A DNA stretch of 64,000 nt from Huaxiibacter chinensis (GTDB lineage: Bacteria > Pseudomonadota > Gammaproteobacteria > Enterobacterales > Enterobacteriaceae), in contig NZ_JAJVHF010000012.1 in assembly GCF_022171985.1 (NCBI RefSeq), positions 1 through 64,000 of the forward strand, read 5' to 3'. Below are positions 35,386 through 43,267 of the stretch, in pieces. Position 1 is the first letter of the stretch. Each line of letters begins with the position of its first letter. A program made the translations under genes and the position numbers. The notes beneath the pieces were generated by a model that was not told the DNA's origin, ran no database searches, and saw nothing but the letters and a program-made list of their open reading frames with translations.

Positions 35386-36657
35386 TCAGTGACTGGCCGT
35401 TTTGATCGGCTGATCGGATTTTTTGTCGTTGCCCGCGATGTACGGGCTCCACGGCTGCGCACGCACCGGTTCATCCGTCTGCCAGACCACGTTGAACTGA
35501 CCATTCTCTTCGATTTCGCCAATCATGACCGGCTTATGCAGGTGATGGTTGGTGGCATCCATCGTCAGCGTGAACCCGGACGGCGCCTTGAAAGTTTGCC
35601 CCGCCATGGCGGCACGGACTTTATCGACGTCGGTCGTGCCCGCTTTTTCAACCGCCTGTGCCCACATATGAATGCCCACATAGGTCGCCTCCATCGGGTC
35701 GTTGGTCACCACGGTATCCGCATTCGGCAGTTTGTGGGCTTTGGCCCAGGCGCGATAATCCGCCACAAAGGCCTGGTTCGTCGGATTGTCGACCGATTCA
35801 AAGTAGTTCCAGGCGGCGAGATTCCCCACCAGCGGTTTGGTGTCGATGCCGCGCAACTCTTCTTCTCCTACCGAGAAGGCCACAACCGGCACGTCGGTGG
35901 CTTTTACCCCCTGGTTCGCCAGCTCTTTATAGAACGGTACGTTAGAATCGCCGTTTATCGTCGAAACGACGGCGGTTTTACCGCCCGCGGAAAATTTCTT
36001 AATGCTGGCCACGATGGTCTGATAGTCGCTGTGACCAAACGGGGTATAAACTTCTTCAATGTCTTTATCCTGAACCCCTTTGGAGTGCAGGAAGGCGCGC
36101 AAAATTTTATTGGTGGTGCGCGGATACACGTAGTCAGTGCCCAGCAGGAAGAAACGCGTTGCCTGTCCTCCGTCTTCGCTTAGCAGATACTCCACCGCCG
36201 GAATCGCCTGCTGATTAGGCGCCGCACCGGTATAGAAAACGTTAGGTGACATCTCTTCGCCTTCATACTGCACCGGATAGAACAGTAGGCCGTTCAGCTC
36301 TTCAAACACCGGCAGCACCGATTTGCGCGATACCGAGGTCCAGCAGCCAAACACCACCGCGGCACGATCCTGACTGAGCAGCTGTCGCGCTTTCTCGGCG
36401 AAGATCGGCCAGTTTGAGGCCGGATCGACCACAACAGGCTCCAGCTTTTTTCCTAAAACGCCGCCCCTGGCATTGATTTCATCAATGGTCATTAAGGCCA
36501 CATCTTTAAGCGGCGTTTCAGAAATCGCCATGGTGCCCGACAGCGAATGCATGATCCCCACTTTGATGGTATCGGCAGCCTGAGCAGCAAAACTCATTCC
36601 CATCGCCACAACCGAGGCGGACAGCGCGAAAGCTTTTATGAAGGTACGACGATGCAT
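35386..36657 (-). CDS. urtA: Urea ABC transporter substrate-binding protein UrtA
   Basis: 423 residues from the ATG at 36657 (CAGGAG site). The N-terminus HRRTFIKAFALSASVVAMG looks like a Tat or Sec signal ending AQAAD. The mature protein starts IKVGIMHSLSGTMAISETPLKD, the UrtA hallmark, with VVFGCWTSVSRKSVLPVFEELNGLLFYPVQYEGEE as the urea-site region. It delivers urea to UrtBC in the periplasm. First gene of the operon. No urease or urea-carboxylase gene occurs in this window, so the metabolic partner must lie elsewhere. Confidence 0.93.
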   Translation of the reverse strand: MHRRTFIKAFALSASVVAMGMSFAAQAADTIKVGIMHSLSGTMAISETPLKDVALMTIDEINARGGVLGKKLEPVVVDPASNWPIFAEKARQLLSQDRAAVVFGCWTSVSRKSVLPVFEELNGLLFYPVQYEGEEMSPNVFYTGAAPNQQAIPAVEYLLSEDGGQATRFFLLGTDYVYPRTTNKILRAFLHSKGVQDKDIEEVYTPFGHSDYQTIVASIKKFSAGGKTAVVSTINGDSNVPFYKELANQGVKATDVPVVAFSVGEEELRGIDTKPLVGNLAAWNYFESVDNPTNQAFVADYRAWAKAHKLPNADTVVTNDPMEATYVGIHMWAQAVEKAGTTDVDKVRAAMAGQTFKAPSGFTLTMDATNHHLHKPVMIGEIEENGQFNVVWQTDEPVRAQPWSPYIAGNDKKSDQPIKTASH

Positions 36658-36859
36658 AATTTTCACTCCTGAAAAGAAAACGGTGCGAAACGTCCATAAT
36701 CTCAGATGGACGAAGAGACTCACGTCAGATTCAGATGAGCAAAAAAGATGCCAGAATGGCGAAGCGTGATGTTATCGGGGATGGCGTGGCGATAAAGGCG
36801 GGAGTTGACTCAGAATGGCACAGCGCTGCCTGATTAAGGTGCAACGCCGTGCCGGGGTA

Positions 36860-37963
36860 TTACCAGACCTGTTCTGCGATGTGCGTGACAAGGCGCACTT
36901 TATCCCACTGCTGGTTTTCCGTCAGGGTATTGCCCTCTTCGGTAGAGGCGAATCCACACTGGGGACTCAGGCAAATTTGCTCTTTCGCCACGTATCTGGC
37001 TGCTTCTTCAAGCCGTGCCTTCACCCCTTCCGGGTTTTCCAGCTCGCCATTTTTTGTGGTGATCAGGCCCAGGACGACCTGCTGCTTACCGGGACGAACA
37101 AAACGGAGCGGTGCGAAATCACCGCTGCGGTCGTTATCATACTCCAGGAAAAAGGCATCCACGTTCACGGTACCAAACAGCACTTCGGCCACCGGCTCGT
37201 AACCGCCTTCCGAAATCCATGTTGAACGGAAGTTGCCGCGACAGACGTGCAGACCGACAATAAGATCTTCCGGTTTCCCCTCCAGCGCTTTATTCAGCAC
37301 GCGGGCATAAATACGCGCCAGTTCGTCCGCATCCTCGCCTCGTTCGCGGATCTGCCGACGCTGATCGTCGGAGCAGAGATAGGCCCAGACGGTGTCATCC
37401 AGCTGGAGATAACGGCAACCCGCCGCATAAAATGCGTGAATAGCATCACGCCAGGTGGTCGCCAGATCGTCAAAGTAGACGTCCAGATCCGGATAGACGG
37501 TGGCATCGATATCTTTGCGTCCTCCACGGAAATGCAGCACGCTCGGGCTAGGGATCGTCATTTTCGGCTGCGCGTCGCCGCTGATGCTTTTCAGAAAACG
37601 GAAGTCTTCCAGCATCGGGTGTGCGCCAAAGCCCAGTTTGCCGGTCACGCGAACGCCGTGTGCTTTGGTTTGCACGCCGTTGAACTGAATACCCTGATTT
37701 GAATCATAACGCTCTACCCCTTGCAGACCGTCGAAGAAGTCGAAATGCCACCAGGCGCGTCGAAACTCACCGTCGGTCACCACATGGAGCCCGCAGGCGC
37801 ATTGCTGTTCAACGACGTGACGAATGGCGTCATCCTCCACGGCACGCAGCTCTCCCGCGTTGATCTCGCCGCTGGCATATTTAATGCGCGCCTCTTTAAT
37901 CGCCTGAGTGCGCAAAAAACTGCCAACTACATCGGCACGGTACGGGGCATGTTGTCGCTGCAT
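36860..37963 (-). CDS. MetE-like cobalamin-independent methyltransferase (core-MetE type)
   Basis: 367 residues from the ATG at 37963 (AAGGAG). It resembles only the C-terminal catalytic half of methionine synthase MetE, as in Bacillus YxjG/YxjH: opening ADVVGSFLRTQAIKEAR, then LQLDDTVWAYLC, the zinc ligands in GLHVCRGN, FFLEYD, and the last ligand in LSPQCGFAS. Such short forms probably make methionine from homocysteine with a donor other than folylpolyglutamate. Directly upstream are tandem met-box-like octamers (38027-38050), in line with MetJ control. It is not part of the urt operon functionally, although on the same strand 202 bp upstream. Confidence 0.86.
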   Translation of the reverse strand: MQRQHAPYRADVVGSFLRTQAIKEARIKYASGEINAGELRAVEDDAIRHVVEQQCACGLHVVTDGEFRRAWWHFDFFDGLQGVERYDSNQGIQFNGVQTKAHGVRVTGKLGFGAHPMLEDFRFLKSISGDAQPKMTIPSPSVLHFRGGRKDIDATVYPDLDVYFDDLATTWRDAIHAFYAAGCRYLQLDDTVWAYLCSDDQRRQIRERGEDADELARIYARVLNKALEGKPEDLIVGLHVCRGNFRSTWISEGGYEPVAEVLFGTVNVDAFFLEYDNDRSGDFAPLRFVRPGKQQVVLGLITTKNGELENPEGVKARLEEAARYVAKEQICLSPQCGFASTEEGNTLTENQQWDKVRLVTHIAEQVW

Positions 37964-38026
37964 GATCTTCTCCTTTACCTGTAGGCAGATAATTGCCTGC
38001 AGTGATAATTCATAACTTGAACTTTT

Positions 38027-38050
38027 AGACTTCTGGATGTCTATATGTCC
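38027..38050. promoter_or_regulatory. Tandem met-box-like octamers (MetJ sites)
   Basis: AGACTTCT, GGATGTCT and ATATGTCC follow each other without gap and match the MetJ consensus AGACGTCT at 7, 6 and 5 of 8 positions; a further AGATGTCA lies at 38054-38061. They stand about 65 bp before the MetE-like start, where a promoter is expected. Confidence 0.62.
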
Positions 38051-38108
38051 AAAAGATGTCATATCCGCCTGAAGACGGCAAACGAGAAAAATTCATGGCA
38101 GATGAATT

Positions 38109-38510
38109 TTATTCATCTTCACCGGCAAATGCGAAACCTTCATCTGCCCAGCCGGTGATCCCCCCGAGCATGATCTTAACCGGCAGGCCTAGTCGGGATA
38201 ACGTTAACGCCGCTCTGTCTGCCCCGTTACAGTGTGGCCCTGCACAATACACGACAAAGAGCGTTCCCGTCGGCCATTGCGCCATACTCTGTGCATTTAT
38301 CGCAGCCCGGGGCATGTGCAGGGCGCCGGGAATATGCCGACGTGCAAATTGCTCAACGGTGCCGACAACGTGCAATAAAACAAAATCCTGCTGCTGGTGG
38401 GTTAAGGCATGGTGGACATCCGCGCAGTCGGTTTCGACGCTCAACCGGTGTGCAAAATGGGCAACGGCTTCCTGAGGAGCCGCCGCAGGAATATCAGTCA
38501 CGTAGCTCAT
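38109..38510 (-). CDS. Single-domain rhodanese-like protein
   Basis: 133 residues. The rhodanese fold is shown by the central VLLHVVGTVEQFARRHIPGALHMPRAAI and the active-site loop CNGADR (C plus four residues plus R) within VYCAGPHCNGADRAALTLSRLG. The first cysteine of CAGPHC is extra. It should carry persulfide sulfur. AGGAG precedes the ATG. It is divergent from ftrA across only 61 bp, an association that suggests FtrA controls it. Confidence 0.88.
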   Translation of the reverse strand: MSYVTDIPAAAPQEAVAHFAHRLSVETDCADVHHALTHQQQDFVLLHVVGTVEQFARRHIPGALHMPRAAINAQSMAQWPTGTLFVVYCAGPHCNGADRAALTLSRLGLPVKIMLGGITGWADEGFAFAGEDE

Positions 38511-38571
38511 GGTACTTTCTCCTGAAAGGGGTTTGTGTTAACACTACTCTAACCAGAAATTCACCCAGTGA

Positions 38572-39588
38572 ATGCCCTCGCCCATGCCAGAAAACAGCAA
38601 AAAGATGACAAACTTAAGACAGATTCCCGGCCCTTTGGTGACAGTGCTGGCCTATGACGGATTGTGTACCTTCGAGTTTGGCGTTGCGGTGGAGATTTTT
38701 GGTCTTCCCCGCCCGGAAATGGGTAATGACTGGTATCGCTTTAACGTCGCGTCTGTCGATGACGGTGAACTGCGGGCTACCGGGGGAATTCACGTCGTTG
38801 CCGATGGCACGCTCTCCCTGCTCGATAAGGCCGATCTTGTTGTGATCCCCGGCTGGCGGGGCATTGATGAACCCGTTCCCCCCTCGCTCATCGACGCGCT
38901 GCGTCAGGCCCATGCGCGGGGTTGTCAGCTGTTATCAATCTGCTCAGGGGTTTTTGTGCTGGCGGCTACAGGCTTATTGAACGGACGTAAAGCCACCACC
39001 CACTGGCGTTACACCGAAACGCTCAAAGCGCGTTACCCTGCCATTCAGGTAGTGGAAGATGTCTTGTACCAGGATGAAGGGGATATTCTTACCTCAGCAG
39101 GCAGCGCGGCGGGCATCGATCTTTGTCTGCATCTGGTCCGCCGGGATTATGGCCCTGAAGTCGCGAATCGCGTTGCGCATCGTCTGGTTATCCCGCCACA
39201 TCGCGATGGTGCCCAAACGCAGCAACTGAGCCGCCCCGTGGCCCGCCTGCGTGAAAGTCAAAGAATGGGGCAGTTATTTGACTTCCTGCATCAAAACATC
39301 GCCCAGACCCACAGCGTTAGCTCGCTGGCGCGTCGCGCAGGTATGAGTGAGAGAACCTTTTTACGTCGGTTTAAGGACGCCACAGGCACAACCCCTGCCC
39401 GATGGTTGCTCAATGCGCGATTACAGCAGGCAAAAGCGTATCTCGAAACCAGCCGGTTAAGCATCGACAGTATCGCCGGACAAACCGGATTTAGTCATTC
39501 CGCGACGCTTCGCCACCACTTTCGGCAGCACTTCGCTTTGTCGCCGGCTCAGTACCGTAAAAGATTCACTCCTGCGGGAGAAAGATAA
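38572..39588 (+). CDS. ftrA: AraC-family regulator FtrA with DJ-1/PfpI-like domain
   Basis: 338 residues. Residues about 20-190 are a GATase-1/DJ-1-like sensor (VTVLAYDGLCTFEFGVAVEIFG; nucleophile-elbow motif SICSGVFVLAATGLLNGRKATTHW). The C-terminal hundred residues are an AraC DNA-binding domain with two helix-turn-helix motifs (LARRAGMSERTFLRRF and IAGQTGFSHSATLRHHF). It matches GlxA/FtrA regulators. The start is uncertain: ATGs at 38572, 38584 and 38605 all lack a good ribosome site. Its stop codon lies inside a minus-strand terminator. Confidence 0.86.
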   Translation: MPSPMPENSKKMTNLRQIPGPLVTVLAYDGLCTFEFGVAVEIFGLPRPEMGNDWYRFNVASVDDGELRATGGIHVVADGTLSLLDKADLVVIPGWRGIDEPVPPSLIDALRQAHARGCQLLSICSGVFVLAATGLLNGRKATTHWRYTETLKARYPAIQVVEDVLYQDEGDILTSAGSAAGIDLCLHLVRRDYGPEVANRVAHRLVIPPHRDGAQTQQLSRPVARLRESQRMGQLFDFLHQNIAQTHSVSSLARRAGMSERTFLRRFKDATGTTPARWLLNARLQQAKAYLETSRLSIDSIAGQTGFSHSATLRHHFRQHFALSPAQYRKRFTPAGER

Positions 39589-39613
39589 AAAAAAACCGCC
39601 ATTATCTGGCGGT
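39587..39613 (-). terminator. Strong minus-strand terminator overlapping the ftrA stop
   Basis: ACCGCCA (39595-39601) and TGGCGGT (39607-39613) around 5 nt, with a run of eight A just left of it on the plus strand, giving a T tail only for minus-strand RNA. The nearest minus-strand gene ends at 39777. Confidence 0.82.
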
Positions 39614-39776
39614 AAATGCTTGCATGGATAGATTTGTGTTTTCGTATCTACGTACCCGGCAATCCATACCAGGTTGCGGATCGGCCTAAATTTATCACCC
39701 TGACGCTCAACGAAGACTAAACAAAGCGTCGCTAACGTTTCCAGCCGCCAGCGTATTTAGCCTTTCGGGGGGATAA

Positions 39777-40142
39777 TTACGCTGAATGTCCGCTATTAAT
39801 TTGTAAATAACGCATCAATCCACGATCTGCACTTTGACGGGCATTATCGTTAACTGCCTCAAGATAGAATGGACGCGAAACGGCATAGGGCGCTTTATCT
39901 GCAGGCGTCACGGTATATTCAAATTTTTGTCCGCTTGTACGCGTCAGGCAATGAAGATTCCAGCGCTCGTCGCTCAATTTGCTGCTCTCGCATGAAACCC
40001 GCCCATAATCACTGGTTAAATAAGATCCCACGCGTGTCTCTGCTGCCTGAAGATAGGTTGGCTTATCATTATAGGAATAACTTACGCAGGCAGTAGCAAT
40101 AACAACAATAACCAGAGAGGCAATAGGGAATATTTTTTTCAT
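39777..40142 (-). CDS. Small exported protein of unknown family
   Basis: 121 residues from the ATG at 40142. An N-terminal hydrophobic signal (KKIFPIASLVIVVIATAC) ends in a cysteine that might be lipidated, though the lipobox is poor. The mature part has two further cysteines (VSCES and LHCLTR), possibly a disulfide. I do not recognise the family. It lies between ftrA and yncJ; a minus-strand terminator is 164 bp beyond its stop. The ribosome site is weak (AGG about 14 nt upstream). Confidence 0.55.
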   Translation of the reverse strand: MKKIFPIASLVIVVIATACVSYSYNDKPTYLQAAETRVGSYLTSDYGRVSCESSKLSDERWNLHCLTRTSGQKFEYTVTPADKAPYAVSRPFYLEAVNDNARQSADRGLMRYLQINSGHSA

Positions 40143-40237
40143 TTTTTGCAAGACCTGTCCTGTAGTCTAAAAAAATTATTATATAGGATTCTCCTTAAAT
40201 ACCCAGTAAAGAGTCGCCACAGAAATGCACTAATTTA

Positions 40238-40246
40238 GGGGGGGGG
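40238..40246. repeat. Run of nine G in a promoter region
   Basis: Nine consecutive G within the AT-rich spacer between the divergent small gene at 39777-40142 and yncJ. Confidence 0.8.
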
Positions 40247-40376
40247 CGTCTAGGATAATTCTTATATTAATAAAACAAATCCTGACAGTTTCTTTGCGGA
40301 ACTTTTGAGATCACAATTATAACCCGACGAAATCATCGGCATGATTATCGCGAATCTTATTCAAGGATATATTCAG

Positions 40377-40604
40377 ATGAGAAACATATTGTCGCTGATT
40401 CTGCTGGTCACTGCGCTATTTTCGGGGCAATTAATGGCAGGGCATCCTGGTCACACCTATTATCTGGTGCACAGCGCCGATCATCAGCTTCGTCATGAAG
40501 CCGACAGCGACGAACTGCGCGCAACCGCGGAAGAGTCAGCGGACAGTCTGCGCGATCACCACTACTGGCAAAAATCACGCAGACCTGACACGCACTTTAA
40601 ATAG
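40377..40604 (+). CDS. yncJ: Small secreted protein YncJ
   Basis: 75 residues with a signal peptide (residues 1-19, ending QLMAG) and the conserved block DHQLRHEADSDELRATAEESADSLRDHHYWQKS that identifies YncJ. Function unknown; envelope-stress control is reported for E. coli yncJ. The ATG at 40377 follows AAGGA. It is convergent with rlhA, with only 3 bp between stops, as in the E. coli neighbourhood. Confidence 0.9.
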   Translation: MRNILSLILLVTALFSGQLMAGHPGHTYYLVHSADHQLRHEADSDELRATAEESADSLRDHHYWQKSRRPDTHFK

Positions 40605-40607
40605 CAA

Positions 40608-42569
40608 TCAGCTTTTACGCTTCGGTAAGGTCTTCATCAACTCTTCGGGGCTGACGGACGCCACAACGCTGCCCGGCTGCGGCATTTTGAAAATATGGTT
40701 CTTCATCTTGCCTATCACGTGCATTTCACACGGGCGGCAGTCAAATTTAAGCGTCAGAATTTCGTCACCATTGACCAGCTGCATTGGCGTCGCTTTCCAG
40801 CTCTTAATGCTGCCTTTAGCCTGCTTCGGACACAGGTTAAAGGCAAAACGCAGGCAGTGCTTGGTGATCATCACCGGCACATCGCCCTTCTCTTCGTGGG
40901 CTTCGTAGGCGGCATCAATCAGTTGCACCCCATAACGATGATAAAAAGCGCGGGCTTTATGGTTATAAACGTTCGCCAGGAAGGACAAATGGGTGTCCGG
41001 ATAGACCGGCGGCGGTACAGAAACGGCTTTACGGGTGCCGCGTGGATAGTGAGCCAGGCGCGCTTCATCCAGCTTTTCTGCCGTTTCGCGACGGAACTGA
41101 TTGAGCAAGCTGTTAGGAACAAACAGCGCATCGGCAAGGTTAACCTGAATATCGCGGGCGTAATAAAGGGTTTGCCCGAGCTTAGCCACCCCGTCTTTCA
41201 GGCTGTTAAGCGCTTTTTCAGCGTTATTAGCCTTCTCGAACTGACCGTCCAGCGTATGGGTTACGCTGATGCCATCTTCGCAGGTCATGGTCAGGATCAG
41301 CTGCTCTTCCCAGCCGCCAAGTTCAATATCCACGGCAATGCGCCGTTCACTTGATGTTTTTAACAACGCCTGTTGCCAGTTATGATCGAGGTTACGGTTC
41401 AATGCAGCGTTCGGCCGCGCCTTGTACAGATCGGCAGGCATCTCATTGGGCCAGACACGATAGCGCCCCTCGCCTGTTTTCTCCACGGTGTTGGCACGAA
41501 AACCGACTACTTCACGCTTGATCATCACGTTTAGACCATCGCCGTTCGCCAGCGTCTCCGTGGCCTGAACATCGAGATAATCTTTTGCTACCTTCAGCAC
41601 TTCACCGACCGGCAGGCCGATAAATTTTGGGGAATCAAATGCGCCGATATCGCCCTTACGCGCGTTAACAAAATAGTCAGTGCTGCCGCGATGGAACGTT
41701 TTGTCGGTCGACGGGACAAAGAAATGCTCGGTCCGCCCCGCAGAGGCGCGGGCCAGATCGCCGCGATCGTCAATGATGGCATCCAGCATCTGACGATAAT
41801 GCGCGGTGATGTTTTTCACATAGCTCATGTCCTTATAACGCCCTTCAATTTTGAAGGAGCGTACGCCCGCGTCAATCAGCGCGCCCAGGTTCGCCGTCTG
41901 ATCGTTATCTTTCATCGACAAGAGATGCTTTTCAAAGGCAACGACGCGCCCCTGATCGTCTTTGAGGGTATAGGGTAAACGGCACGCCTGCGAGCAGTCG
42001 CCACGGTTCGCGCTGCGCCCGGTCTGAGCATGCGAAATATTGCACTGGCCTGAATAGGCCACGCACAGCGCGCCGTGAATAAAGAACTCGATATTCACGT
42101 CCGTAGCCTGACGAATGTCCCGAATTTGATTCAGGTTGAGCTCACGGGCCAGCACAATCTGGGTAAAGCCGACGTCAGAAAGGAATTTCGCCTTCTCAAC
42201 GGTACGGATATCACACTGGGTGCTGGCATGCAGTTCTATTGGCGGGATATCCAGTTCCAGCACGCCCATATCCTGAACGATCAGTGCATCGACACCCGCG
42301 TGGTAAAGATCGGTTATCAAACGCTGCGCGGGCTCCAGCTCATCATCATGCAGAATGGTGTTCAGCGTGACGAACACCTTTGCGCCAAAGCGGTGGGCAA
42401 AAGGCACCAGCTCAGCAATGTCGCGAAGACTATTGCTGGCGTTATGGCGTGCGCCAAAACCCGGGCCGCCAATATAGACAGCATCTGCGCCATGAAGAAT
42501 CGCTTCACGGGCGATGGCGGCATCACGAGCCGGGCTTAAGAGTTCAAGATGATGGGATTGCAGGCGCAT
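40608..42569 (-). CDS. rlhA: 23S rRNA C2501 hydroxylase RlhA (YdcP)
   Basis: 653 residues, U32-family protein matching E. coli RlhA. ELLSPARDAAIAREAILHGADAVYIGG opens the barrel; IEFFIHGALCVAYSGQCNISH and SANRGDCSQACRLPY supply the cysteines for an iron-sulfur cluster. It hydroxylates cytidine 2501 of 23S rRNA using prephenate-derived chemistry. Despite the peptidase label of U32, it is an RNA-modifying enzyme. Neighbours yncJ and sutR are as in E. coli. Confidence 0.95.
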   Translation of the reverse strand: MRLQSHHLELLSPARDAAIAREAILHGADAVYIGGPGFGARHNASNSLRDIAELVPFAHRFGAKVFVTLNTILHDDELEPAQRLITDLYHAGVDALIVQDMGVLELDIPPIELHASTQCDIRTVEKAKFLSDVGFTQIVLARELNLNQIRDIRQATDVNIEFFIHGALCVAYSGQCNISHAQTGRSANRGDCSQACRLPYTLKDDQGRVVAFEKHLLSMKDNDQTANLGALIDAGVRSFKIEGRYKDMSYVKNITAHYRQMLDAIIDDRGDLARASAGRTEHFFVPSTDKTFHRGSTDYFVNARKGDIGAFDSPKFIGLPVGEVLKVAKDYLDVQATETLANGDGLNVMIKREVVGFRANTVEKTGEGRYRVWPNEMPADLYKARPNAALNRNLDHNWQQALLKTSSERRIAVDIELGGWEEQLILTMTCEDGISVTHTLDGQFEKANNAEKALNSLKDGVAKLGQTLYYARDIQVNLADALFVPNSLLNQFRRETAEKLDEARLAHYPRGTRKAVSVPPPVYPDTHLSFLANVYNHKARAFYHRYGVQLIDAAYEAHEEKGDVPVMITKHCLRFAFNLCPKQAKGSIKSWKATPMQLVNGDEILTLKFDCRPCEMHVIGKMKNHIFKMPQPGSVVASVSPEELMKTLPKRKS

Positions 42570-42634
42570 ACGTCGTCGTTATCCGTTAGGGGCAAAATGG
42601 CGGCTATTGTAGTCAGAAGTCTACGCCAACGGAA

Positions 42635-43177
42635 CTATTTTGCGTCATCCTGACGAGGATAATGAATGAGCGAATGAAAGTGCGTTGCCTGCGCGCCAGG
42701 GTTGCGATAGGCATGGGGTTTATCGCCAGCAAAACGCAGGCCGGTATCAGGCAATAACGTCTGCCAGACGCCCTCAATGCACATCTCCAGCACGCCTTCG
42801 ATCACCACCACGTGTTCGATAACGCCAGCCTCGTGAGGCGTGGATTCACTCATGGCGCCTGGCGCCAGGGTAATGGAAAAATGATCGTATCTGAGGGCGT
42901 CATCCCACGGAAATAAGGGTTTTACTACCATCGCCTGCTGCTGCGGATCAAACGCCGTCTGCGGGCCGGATTCGGGTGTGATAAAGACAGAAAAAGGGAC
43001 ATTCAGCCCTGTGGCGATTTTCCACAGCGTGGAGACCGTCGGGCTGGACTCGTTTCGTTCGATTTGTCCCAGCATCGCCTTCGATACGCCGGTCTCTTCT
43101 GCCAGCTTTGACAAACTCCAGCCGCGCGTCTGGCGTAATGCTTTCAACGTAAAAGCAAGATGTTGCGTGATATCCAT
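42635..43177 (-). CDS. sutR: XRE-cupin regulator SutR (YdcN)
   Basis: 180 residues from the ATG at 43177 (GGAGGAA site). The N-terminal XRE helix-turn-helix (LRQTRGWSLSKLAEETGVSKAMLGQIERNESSPTVSTLWKIA) is joined to a C-terminal cupin (GVIEHVVVIEGVLEMCI). E. coli SutR tunes sulfur-utilisation genes. It is divergent from ydcO across 90 bp, so ydcO is a probable target. The long frame to 43393 would extend into ydcO and is spurious. Confidence 0.93.
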   Translation of the reverse strand: MDITQHLAFTLKALRQTRGWSLSKLAEETGVSKAMLGQIERNESSPTVSTLWKIATGLNVPFSVFITPESGPQTAFDPQQQAMVVKPLFPWDDALRYDHFSITLAPGAMSESTPHEAGVIEHVVVIEGVLEMCIEGVWQTLLPDTGLRFAGDKPHAYRNPGAQATHFHSLIHYPRQDDAK

Positions 43178-43267
43178 ACATTCCTCCGTTGCCGGAGTGT
43201 ACCACTTGTACGCTATAGCGCACAGTGCTACATTGCACCGGACGTTATAACGCACAACGGAGAACAT

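Noticed and set aside
36658..36860. Sigma-54 promoter for urtA
   Set aside because: GGCACGGCGTTGC on the minus strand resembles the -24/-12 element, but the GG-to-GC spacing is 9 and not 10, which abolishes such promoters.
43160..43267. Upstream extension of YdcO
   Set aside because: The added residues are antisense to the sutR start region; the ATG at 43268 has a GGAGA site and the family N-terminus.
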